Assembly (NCBI GenBank): GCA_035707965.1 | Contig: DASSTJ010000115.1 | Coordinates: 1-22,622 of the forward strand | Length of the DNA: 22,622 bases | Direction of reading: 5' to 3' | DNA from: DASSTJ01 sp035707965 | Lineage (GTDB): Bacteria; Actinomycetota; Actinomycetes; Actinomycetales; Angustibacteraceae | Part shown: positions 14,380 to 19,845 of the stretch, in pieces | How positions within the stretch are numbered: position 1 is the first letter of the stretch | How the letters are laid out: every line of letters starts with the position of its first letter | Made by a program: the position numbers and the translations under genes | The notes under the pieces: model-generated | Seen by the model: the letters and a program-made list of their open reading frames with translations, nothing else | Database searches by the model: none | Told to the model about the DNA's origin: nothing

Positions 14380-15636
14380 GTGGTCGAGGTCCCGCCCCGC
14401 TCGGTCGACGAGCCCACCGTCCTGATCACGCTCACCGGTCCCGACCGCCCGGGCGTCAGCGCCGCCCTCTTCGGCGCCCTCGGGACGACGCGGGCTCGCG
14501 TCATCGACGTCGAGCAGGTGGTCGTCCGGGGTCACCTCACGCTGGCCGTGCTCCTGGCCACCGGCGGAGAAGCTGTGGAGCGGCTCGAGGGGCCAGCGGT
14601 CGCACTCGCGTCCTCGCTGGGCATGTCCGTGACCGTGCGCACCGGGCGAGGCGACAACGCCACGCGTCCGAGCGGGCGGCTGCACGTGACGGTGCTCGCG
14701 TCCCCGCTGCTGCCCGCCACGGTCGCGGCGGTCGCGGACCGGATCGCCGCCGAGGGGGCCAACATCGACCGCATCCGCCGCCTGTCGCGTTGGCCGGTGA
14801 CGACGGTCGAGCTCGACGTGAGCGGCGGGGACGTCGGCGCCCTGCGGGCCGCCCTCGCGGGGGTGGCGGTGCAGCATGCCGTCGACATCGCGGTCGCCCC
14901 CGCTGGTCTGGTCCGTCGCGGTCGGCGTCTCGTCGTCATGGACGTCGACTCCACGCTCATCCAGGACGAGGTCATCGAGCTGTTGGCCGCGCACGCGGGG
15001 CGTGCGGCCGAGGTGGCGGACGTCACCGCGCGGGCGATGGCGGGCGAGCTCGACTTCACGCAGAGTCTCCACGAGCGGGTCGCGTGCCTCGCCGGACTCC
15101 CCGTGGAGGTGCTGGCGCGCACGCGCGACGCCGTCCGGCTCACTCCCGGTGCGCGCACCCTCGTCCGCACTCTCACCCGGCTCGGGTTCACCGTGGCGCT
15201 CGTCTCGGGCGGCTTCGCCGAGGTCGTGGAGCCGCTCGCCGAGAGGCTCGGCATCCGCCTCACGCGGGCCAACCGGCTCGAGGTGGAGGACGGTCGGCTG
15301 ACGGGCCGGGTGCTCGGCGACGTGGTCGATCGTGCCGGCAAGGCCGACGCTCTGCGCCAGTTCGCCCTGGACGAGGGCCTGCCGCTCAGCCGGACCATCG
15401 CCGTGGGCGACGGCGCGAACGACGTCGACATGCTCGTGGCCGCAGGGCTCGGGATCGCGTTCAACGCGAAGCCGCTCGTGCGGGCGCAGGCGGACACCTC
15501 GGTGACCGTGCCGTACCTGGACTCCGTGCTCTACCTCCTCGGGATCCCCCGCCAGGAGATCGAGGAGGCTGACGCCGAGGACGGCATCACGCAGCATGGT
15601 CACGCCGTGACGTGGAGTGAGCCGCTACCACGCTGA
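14380..15636 (+). CDS. serB: Phosphoserine phosphatase with N-terminal ACT domains
   Basis: The 418-residue protein has an ACT-domain region (about 12-170, beginning VLITLTGPDRPGVSAALF and with a second ACT-like half from about 102) and a C-terminal HAD phosphatase. HAD motif I is DVDST at 188-192 with nucleophile D188 and acid/base D190; motif II is S276 in VSGGF; motif III is K321; motif IV is GDGANDVDM at 343-351. It removes phosphate from O-phosphoserine in the last step of serine synthesis. The architecture and length match SerB2 of Mycobacterium tuberculosis, in which the ACT domains mediate serine feedback inhibition; the same may hold here. The GTG follows a TACCCT box by six bases. 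A terminator-like hairpin separates it from glgC. Confidence 0.93.
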   Translation: MVEVPPRSVDEPTVLITLTGPDRPGVSAALFGALGTTRARVIDVEQVVVRGHLTLAVLLATGGEAVERLEGPAVALASSLGMSVTVRTGRGDNATRPSGRLHVTVLASPLLPATVAAVADRIAAEGANIDRIRRLSRWPVTTVELDVSGGDVGALRAALAGVAVQHAVDIAVAPAGLVRRGRRLVVMDVDSTLIQDEVIELLAAHAGRAAEVADVTARAMAGELDFTQSLHERVACLAGLPVEVLARTRDAVRLTPGARTLVRTLTRLGFTVALVSGGFAEVVEPLAERLGIRLTRANRLEVEDGRLTGRVLGDVVDRAGKADALRQFALDEGLPLSRTIAVGDGANDVDMLVAAGLGIAFNAKPLVRAQADTSVTVPYLDSVLYLLGIPRQEIEEADAEDGITQHGHAVTWSEPLPR

Positions 15637-15668
15637 GTGAGGTGGTCATGCCCTTCGGAGGAGCGAGC

Positions 15669-15691
15669 CGCCGGGGCGCCACGACCCGGCG
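15669..15691 (+). terminator. Hairpin after serB, probable terminator
   Basis: CGCCGGG and CCCGGCG form a perfect 7-bp GC stem with a 9-base loop, about 32 bases after the serB stop and 10 bases before the next -10 box. No T tract. Confidence 0.45.
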
Positions 15692-15701
15692 ACTGGCTGG
15701 G

Positions 15702-15707
15702 TACCGT
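15702..15707 (+). promoter_or_regulatory. Leaderless -10 box of the lipoprotein gene
   Basis: TACCGT, seven bases, then GTG at 15715. It supports a start 78 bases inside the longest open frame, just ahead of a typical lipoprotein signal peptide. Confidence 0.55.
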
Positions 15708-15714
15708 CAGCGCC

Positions 15715-16224
15715 GTGACCCATCGACGACGGCCGCTCGGCGTCGTGGCCGTCGTCAGCGCTATGGCTGTCTGCGCCGCGACGCTGCTCGCCAGCTGCAC
15801 CCCCGCCACCCAGGTCGAGGGGGTCAAGTTCACGAGCAGCCCGACCCTGAGAACCCAGACCCCGAGCACTGACACCCCCAGCACCGACACCCTGAGTCCC
15901 ACTGCGGACGGCGGCCTGGCCGTTCGGCTGAACCCCTCGGCCATCACGGTGGACGCCGGCCAGCCGGTCACTCTCGAGATGCAGTACGCCGACGCTCACG
16001 GTGGCCTGATCGGCACCGTCGAGAACTTCGGCGACGGGGGGATCGGTGGGCTGGGGCTCAGCGACTGTCACGAGAGCGAGGCGAACCCGTCGACCGGCTC
16101 CAGGACGCTGCACCACGTGTGGCAGGCGCCTGGTACGTACACCGTCTCCGTCACGGTGACGACCCTCTCGTGCACGCACGGGCAGGAAGAGGTCACCGCC
16201 AGCGCGCAGGTCACGGTGCGCTGA
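15715..16224 (+). CDS. Secreted lipoprotein with a PKD-like domain
   Basis: From the GTG at 15715 the 169-residue product begins MTHRRRPLG, then a hydrophobic core, and ends the signal peptide with a good lipobox L25-A26-S27-C28, so it should be lipidated and anchored outside the membrane. A Ser/Thr/Pro-rich linker follows (about 40-63) containing a tandem PSTDT repeat, and then a single immunoglobulin-like PKD domain (about 70-168). PKD hallmarks are NFGDG at 104-108 and HVWQAPGTYTVSVTV at 134-148. C118 and C153 could form a disulphide. PKD domains usually mediate protein or carbohydrate contacts; no enzyme domain is attached, so the role is unknown. A longer reading from 15637 is possible in frame but would bury the signal peptide behind 26 residues and ignore the TACCGT box. 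It converges on fabI with a 13-base gap. Confidence 0.82.
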   Translation: MTHRRRPLGVVAVVSAMAVCAATLLASCTPATQVEGVKFTSSPTLRTQTPSTDTPSTDTLSPTADGGLAVRLNPSAITVDAGQPVTLEMQYADAHGGLIGTVENFGDGGIGGLGLSDCHESEANPSTGSRTLHHVWQAPGTYTVSVTVTTLSCTHGQEEVTASAQVTVR

Positions 16225-16237
16225 GAGCGGCTCTGCC

Positions 16238-16999
16238 CTACTGCCCCATCGCGTGCACGCCGCCGTCCACGTGGATCATCTCGCCGGTGGTGGCGGGGAA
16301 CCAGTCGGACAGCAGCGCGCAGCAGGCGCGGGCCGTCGGCTCGGCGTCCCGGACGTCCCAGCCGAGGGGAGCGCGTTCGTCCCAGGTGCTCTCGAAGGTC
16401 TCGAACGCCGGGATGCTCGTCGCCGCCGTCGTCCGGATCGGACCGGCTGCGACCACGTTCGCCCGGATGCCCTTCGGTCCGAGGTCCCGAGCCAAGTACC
16501 TCGACGTGGACTCGAACGCCGCCTTGGCCACACCCATCCAGTCGTAGACCGGCCAGGCGAAACGAGCGTCGAAGGTCAGCCCGACGATGCTCCCTCCGGG
16601 TTGCATCATCGGCAGCGCCGCCTGAGCCACGGCCTTGAGCGAGTAGGCGCTCACGTGCAGGGCGGTGGAGACGTCCTCCCACGTGGCGTCCATGAAGCTG
16701 AAGGCACCCGGCGGTGCGAAGCCGATGGAGTGGAGCACGCCGTCCACACCGTCGACGTGCGCGCGAAGCCGGTCCGCCAGCGACGCGAGGTGCTCGGTGT
16801 CCTGCACGTCGAGCTCGACCACGGGCGGCGTCTGCGGCAGCCGCCGCGCGATCGCCGTCGTGATCTTCATGGTGCGTCCGAACGACGTGAGCACCACCTG
16901 AGCACCCTGCTCCTGCGCGATCCGCGCGACGTGGAAGGCGATGGACGAGTCCGTCAGCACGCCCGTGACGAGAAGGCGCTTGCCCTCGAGGATCCCCAT
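16238..16999 (-). CDS. fabI: Enoyl-ACP reductase (NADH), InhA-like FabI
   Basis: The 253-residue product resembles mycobacterial InhA closely. The nucleotide-binding start is LLVTGVLTDSSIAFHVARIA at 9-28, HSIGFAP at 90-96 holds the serine that aligns with InhA S94, and the active site VYDWMGVAK carries Y152 and K159 with the FabI-type Y-x6-K spacing. F143 aligns with InhA F149. It reduces trans-2-enoyl-ACP to acyl-ACP in the last step of each type II fatty acid elongation cycle. The ATG at 16999 lies one base after the fabG stop, so translation is coupled. The frame continues upstream to 17134, but that is a shadow of fabG. It should be transcribed from the fabG promoter. Confidence 0.94.
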   Translation of the reverse strand: MGILEGKRLLVTGVLTDSSIAFHVARIAQEQGAQVVLTSFGRTMKITTAIARRLPQTPPVVELDVQDTEHLASLADRLRAHVDGVDGVLHSIGFAPPGAFSFMDATWEDVSTALHVSAYSLKAVAQAALPMMQPGGSIVGLTFDARFAWPVYDWMGVAKAAFESTSRYLARDLGPKGIRANVVAAGPIRTTAATSIPAFETFESTWDERAPLGWDVRDAEPTARACCALLSDWFPATTGEMIHVDGGVHAMGQ

Positions 17000-17000
17000 G

Positions 17001-17780
17001 TCAGTGCCCCATCCCGAGTCCGCCGTCCACCGGCAGGACCGCTCCGCTGACGTAGGCCGCGGCGTCGCTCGCGGCGAACTGCACGACCTGGGCGACCTCG
17101 TCGGCCTGACCGAACCGGCCGGCCGGGATCGCACCCAGGTACGCCTTCTGCTGCGTCTCGGGCAGCGCCGCCGTCATGTCGGTCTCGATGAAGCCCGGCG
17201 CCACGACGTTCGCGGTGATGCCCCGACCACCCAGCTCTCGGGTGATCGAACGGGCGAGGCCCACGAGCCCTGCCTTCGACGAGGCGTAGTTGGCCTGGCC
17301 CGGAGAGCCGTAGAGCCCTACGACGCTGGAGATGAAGATGATCCGGCCCTTGCGGCGACGGATCATGCCGGTGCTGGCCCGCCGCGCGCACCGGAACGCA
17401 CCCGTGAGGTTGGTGTCGAGCACGCCCGTGAACTCCTCGTCCTTCATGCGCATGAGCAGCGTGTCGTTGGTGATGCCGGCGTTGGCCACCAGCACCTCGA
17501 CCGGGCCGTGCGCCTCCTCGGCCTCGTGGAACGCCGCGTCGACGGACTCGCTGTCGGTGACGTCGCAGCGCACGGTGAGGACGCCGAGGTCGGTGAGCTC
17601 GGACGGCGGCTGGCCGGACCGGCTGGTCACCGCGACGGCGTCGCCGGCGGCGGCGAGCCGGCGGGCGATGGCGAGGCCGATCCCCCGGTTGCCCCCGGTG
17701 ACGAGCACGCTTCGCCGGGCGGTGGACGCAGGGGCGGCACGCCCGTCGGGGCTCTCCGGGTTCGGTGCAGCAGAGGTCAT
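17001..17780 (-). CDS. fabG: 3-oxoacyl-ACP reductase (FabG/MabA-like)
   Basis: The 259-residue product is a classical SDR. An unusual Ala/Pro-rich lead of about 22 residues precedes the fold. The NADPH site is VTGGNRGIG at 27-35, NAG is at 100-102, and the catalytic tetrad is complete: N124, S152, Y165 and K169 in NYASSKAGL. The C-terminal end carries PVDGGLGMGH. It reduces 3-oxoacyl-ACP to 3-hydroxyacyl-ACP in type II fatty acid elongation. The downstream gene fabI starts one base after its stop, reproducing the fabG1(mabA)-inhA order of mycobacteria and the fabG-fabI order of streptomycetes (from memory). The ATG at 17780 follows a TAGCGT box by eight bases. A long inverted repeat abuts that box and may be an operator. 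Confidence 0.93.
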   Translation of the reverse strand: MTSAAPNPESPDGRAAPASTARRSVLVTGGNRGIGLAIARRLAAAGDAVAVTSRSGQPPSELTDLGVLTVRCDVTDSESVDAAFHEAEEAHGPVEVLVANAGITNDTLLMRMKDEEFTGVLDTNLTGAFRCARRASTGMIRRRKGRIIFISSVVGLYGSPGQANYASSKAGLVGLARSITRELGGRGITANVVAPGFIETDMTAALPETQQKAYLGAIPAGRFGQADEVAQVVQFAASDAAAYVSGAVLPVDGGLGMGH

Positions 17781-17788
17781 GGTGCGAG

Positions 17789-17794
17789 ACGCTA
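17789..17794 (-). promoter_or_regulatory. -10 box of the fabG-fabI operon
   Basis: TAGCGT on the minus strand, eight bases before the ATG at 17780, predicting a leader of none to two bases. The spacer and -35 region are occupied by the inverted repeat at 17795-17823. Confidence 0.55.
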
Positions 17795-17823
17795 TCGGCT
17801 ACCGACACGTAGGTCGGAGCCGA
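17795..17823. promoter_or_regulatory. Inverted repeat abutting the fabG-fabI -10 box, candidate operator
   Basis: TCGGCT-A-CCGAC, the spacer ACGTAG, then GTCGG-AGCCGA: eleven matched pairs with one unpaired A in the left arm. It begins at the base next to the -10 box and covers the spacer and the expected -35 position of the operon, the usual place for a repressor site. It lies between divergent genes, so a terminator role is unlikely. It is about 80 bases from the -10 box of the divergent DUF3099 gene. Confidence 0.55.
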
Positions 17824-17881
17824 GGTCCGGTGCGTCGCGGCATCCGGCAGACGCGTGCGCCCGCGGGCCGGGTCCGGTGCG
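17824..17881. repeat. 11-base direct repeat in the fabG/DUF3099 gap
   Basis: GGTCCGGTGCG occurs at 17824-17834 and 17871-17881, 47 bases apart start to start. The first copy touches the inverted repeat, the second ends 20 bases before the DUF3099 -10 box. It may be a paired binding site or chance in GC-rich DNA. Confidence 0.3.
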
Positions 17882-17901
17882 CCTGTCCCGTCGCCACGAC
17901 G

Positions 17902-17907
17902 TACCGT
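17902..17907 (+). promoter_or_regulatory. Leaderless -10 box of the DUF3099 gene
   Basis: TACCGT, six bases, then GTG at 17914. It decides the start within a longer open frame that runs opposite fabG. Confidence 0.6.
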
Positions 17908-17913
17908 GGAGAC

Positions 17914-18267
17914 GTGCCAGCGTCCGACCCGGCAGGGCGATCTCGCCGTCAAGCCTCCCCCGGCGAGCCGGAGACGTTCTCGATCTCCACGGCCCACGAG
18001 TCGCTGGACGACGAGATGCACCATCGGATGAAGCGGTACCTCATCTCGATGTCCGTCCGCACCGTCTGCTTCGTCCTCGCCGTCGTGTTCTCCGGCTGGC
18101 TCCGCTGGACGATGGCGGCCGCCGCCATCGTGCTGCCCTACGTGGCCGTCGTCATGGCGAACGCCGGCCCCCGCAAGACCGCGCACACCGCCGAGAAGTA
18201 CACGCCTGAGGTCAGGGCGATCGGCACCGACCCGACGCGCCCCGTCGAGCAGGAGCCCCCTGGCTGA
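17914..18267 (+). CDS. DUF3099-type small membrane protein
   Basis: The 117-residue product has a polar N-terminus (1-38) with the family stretch FSISTAHESLDDEMHHRMKR, two tightly spaced membrane segments (about 46-63 and 66-83), and a charged C-terminal tail. This matches the DUF3099 family of actinobacterial membrane proteins, which has no established function. The N-terminal block with ITxA-like and DDE-like residues is normally the most conserved part. The GTG at 17914 is chosen because a TACCGT box lies six bases before it and the recognised domain begins soon after. It is divergent to fabG; I believe this neighbourhood with fatty acid synthesis genes recurs in actinobacteria, but that is from memory. 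A membrane-related role is only an inference. Confidence 0.8.
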   Translation: MPASDPAGRSRRQASPGEPETFSISTAHESLDDEMHHRMKRYLISMSVRTVCFVLAVVFSGWLRWTMAAAAIVLPYVAVVMANAGPRKTAHTAEKYTPEVRAIGTDPTRPVEQEPPG

Positions 18268-18322
18268 CGCCGGCGATCGCTCTGCGGTGAGACCAGGGGT
18301 GACACCACCAGGTCGGCTAGGT

Positions 18323-18328
18323 GACACT
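18323..18328 (+). promoter_or_regulatory. Weak -10-like box of the 72-residue gene
   Basis: GACACT, six bases, then GTG at 18335. The spacing matches the leaderless neighbours, but the first T of TANNNT is missing. It overlaps the second copy of a GGTGACAC repeat (18298-18305 and 18320-18327, 22 bases apart). Confidence 0.3.
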
Positions 18329-18334
18329 GAGCGG

Positions 18335-18553
18335 GTGGACGAGCCTGCGCTCCCCGATCTCGTGTGCAGCGCCCGGGCGTGCCGGCAGCACGCCGTGTGG
18401 GCGTTGCGTTGGAACAACCCGAAGCTGCACACGCCGGACCGCCGCAAGACCTGGCTCGCCTGCGACGAGCACCGTGAGTCGCTGTCTCAGTTCCTCTCCA
18501 TGCGCGGGTTCCTGCGCGAGACCCTTGCCGCCACCGAGCTTCAGCGCCACTGA
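18335..18553 (+). CDS. Small Cys/His-rich protein, 72 residues, unknown function
   Basis: The short product has C11-x4-C16 near the N-terminus, then a strongly conserved-looking core HAVWALRWNNPKLHTPDRRK (19-38), and C43-x2-H46 in WLACDEHRESL, followed by a helical C-terminus. The four ligands could form a small zinc-binding knuckle. I recall very similar small proteins in many actinobacteria, often misnamed acetone carboxylase; nothing here supports such an activity. The start is uncertain: an in-frame start at 18287 would add 16 residues, but the GTG at 18335 has the usual six-base distance to a -10-like box and begins just before the conserved part. It follows the DUF3099 gene by 67 bases and converges on moaA. 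No function is assigned. Confidence 0.72.
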   Translation: MDEPALPDLVCSARACRQHAVWALRWNNPKLHTPDRRKTWLACDEHRESLSQFLSMRGFLRETLAATELQRH

Positions 18554-18582
18554 CGGCTGCTCCGGCGCCGCTCGCGGCCGAG

Positions 18583-18606
18583 ATCGGCGGACGGCTACCC
18601 GCCGAT
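18583..18606. terminator. Perfect 8-bp hairpin between convergent genes, probable bidirectional terminator
   Basis: ATCGGCGG, eight loop bases, CCGCCGAT. It lies 30 bases after the stop of the 72-residue gene and spans the moaA stop codon and its last codons for Ile-Gly-Gly. The right arm is therefore also coding. No T tract. Confidence 0.45.
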
Positions 18607-19677
18607 GGCTGACATGGGCCGCTGCGGCTGGAGGAAGCTCGGGTCGTCGATACCGTGCCCCGCCTTCTTGCCGGCCATGCACCGCACCATCAGCTCGGCG
18701 AGCTCCTCGTCGGTGGCACCAGCCCGTAGGGGCGCACGGAGGTCGTCCTCCGACCGCGCGAACAGGCAGTTGCGCAGCTGACCGTCCGCCGTGAGACGAA
18801 CCCGGTCGCACGCACCGCAGAACGGGGCGGTCACGCTGGCGACGACCCCCACGCGGGCGGGTCCTCCGTCGACGAGCCAGGTCTGCGCGGGCGCGCTCCC
18901 CCGGTCCCGCTCGTCGGGCGACAGCGTGAACCGGCGCGCCAGGTGGTCGAGGATCTCGGCCTGCGTCACCATGCCCTCACGCGTCCAGCGGTGGTCGGCA
19001 TCGAGCGGCATCTGCTCGATGAATCGCAGCTCGTACCCCCGCTCGAGGCACCACTCGAGCAGGTCGGGCGCGGACTCGTCGTTGATGCCCCGCATGGCGA
19101 CCGCGTTGACCTTGACGGGCGTGAGCCCAGCCGCGGCGGCGGCGGCGAGCCCACGGACGACGTCGTCGATCCGGTCGCGACGGGTGAGCTTCGTGAAGGC
19201 GTCGCGGTCGACGGTGTCGAGACTGACGTTCACCCGGTCGAGGCCCGCCTCCGCCAGCGGCGCGGCCAGCCGGTCCAGCCCCACCCCGTTCGTCGTCATC
19301 GCCAGGCGCGGCCGCGGCTCCAGCTGGGCGAACCGTCGGACGATACCCGGCAGGCCACGACGCAGCAGCGGCTCCCCGCCAGTCAGCCGGACGTCCGTGA
19401 CGCCCAGCGAGACGGCGACCCGGACGAGCCGCACCATCTCGTCGTCCGTCAGCATCTCCGGCTTCGGCAGCCAGTCGAGCCCCTCAGCGGGCATGCAGTA
19501 GACGCAGCGAAGGTTGCACCGGTCCGTCACAGACACCCGGAGGTCCGTGGCGACTCGGCCGAACCGGTCCGCGAGGGCGCCTCGCCCCTCAGCTGGCACG
19601 ACGCCCTCTCGCACCGCTGACCCGCCGGACCCCTCGCCCAGCCGGATGCCGTCCGGGCCACTCGCGTGCTGCCTCAT
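18595..19677 (-). CDS. moaA: GTP 3',8-cyclase MoaA (molybdenum cofactor synthesis)
   Basis: The 360-residue product is a radical SAM enzyme with both iron-sulfur clusters. The N-terminal cluster motif is C54-NLR-C58-VY-C61. RLTGGEPLLR at 97-106 belongs to the SAM site. The C-terminal cluster ligands are C287, C290 and C304 in the block around CGACDRVRLTADGQLRNC. The protein ends in Gly-Gly, which in the family is needed for catalysis. With MoaC it turns GTP into cyclic pyranopterin monophosphate, the first step of molybdenum cofactor synthesis. It is about 30 residues longer than the E. coli enzyme because of a Gly-rich N-terminal lead of some 40 residues. The ATG at 19677 is kept because a TAGGGT box lies six bases upstream. 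No other molybdopterin gene is in the window. Confidence 0.95.
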   Translation of the reverse strand: MRQHASGPDGIRLGEGSGGSAVREGVVPAEGRGALADRFGRVATDLRVSVTDRCNLRCVYCMPAEGLDWLPKPEMLTDDEMVRLVRVAVSLGVTDVRLTGGEPLLRRGLPGIVRRFAQLEPRPRLAMTTNGVGLDRLAAPLAEAGLDRVNVSLDTVDRDAFTKLTRRDRIDDVVRGLAAAAAAGLTPVKVNAVAMRGINDESAPDLLEWCLERGYELRFIEQMPLDADHRWTREGMVTQAEILDHLARRFTLSPDERDRGSAPAQTWLVDGGPARVGVVASVTAPFCGACDRVRLTADGQLRNCLFARSEDDLRAPLRAGATDEELAELMVRCMAGKKAGHGIDDPSFLQPQRPMSAIGG

Positions 19678-19683
19678 GGCCCC

Positions 19684-19689
19684 ACCCTA
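19684..19689 (-). promoter_or_regulatory. Leaderless -10 box of moaA
   Basis: TAGGGT on the minus strand, six bases, then ATG at 19677. It supports the long N-terminal version of MoaA. Confidence 0.55.
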
Positions 19690-19755
19690 CGTGCCCTGGC
19701 GAGCACCACACCGGGACCACGACCGGCCAACCGTTCTCGGTCCCCCACGCCCGGC

Positions 19756-19776
19756 GCAGACCGCTGACCGCAGACC
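19756..19776. repeat. Three tandem 7-base repeats in the moaA/SURF1 gap
   Basis: GCAGACC, GCTGACC, GCAGACC in direct succession within the 168-base divergent gap. No molybdenum cofactor riboswitch fold is evident to me in this gap. Short direct repeats can be binding sites, but this could be chance. Confidence 0.35.
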
Positions 19777-19833
19777 GCAACGGACGGCTGCGGGCCTGGT
19801 CACCTGCTCGAGCCCGGACGCGGCTGCTGCAGG

Positions 19834-19839
19834 TACCGT
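19834..19839 (+). promoter_or_regulatory. Leaderless -10 box of the SURF1 gene
   Basis: TACCGT, six bases, then ATG at 19846. Confidence 0.6.
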
Positions 19840-19845
19840 CGCACC

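Noticed and set aside
12966..15603. Long minus-strand frames opposite glgC and serB
   Set aside because: Both lie opposite genes with full catalytic motifs; their translations are His/Arg/Val/Asp-rich shadows.
16941..18447. Large overlapping frames on both strands across fabG and DUF3099
   Set aside because: Only the fabG frame and the short DUF3099 frame have domain motifs and promoter boxes; the others are shadows.
19678..19845. Possible molybdenum cofactor riboswitch before moaA
   Set aside because: The moaA start has a -10 box six bases upstream, leaving no leader to hold a riboswitch.
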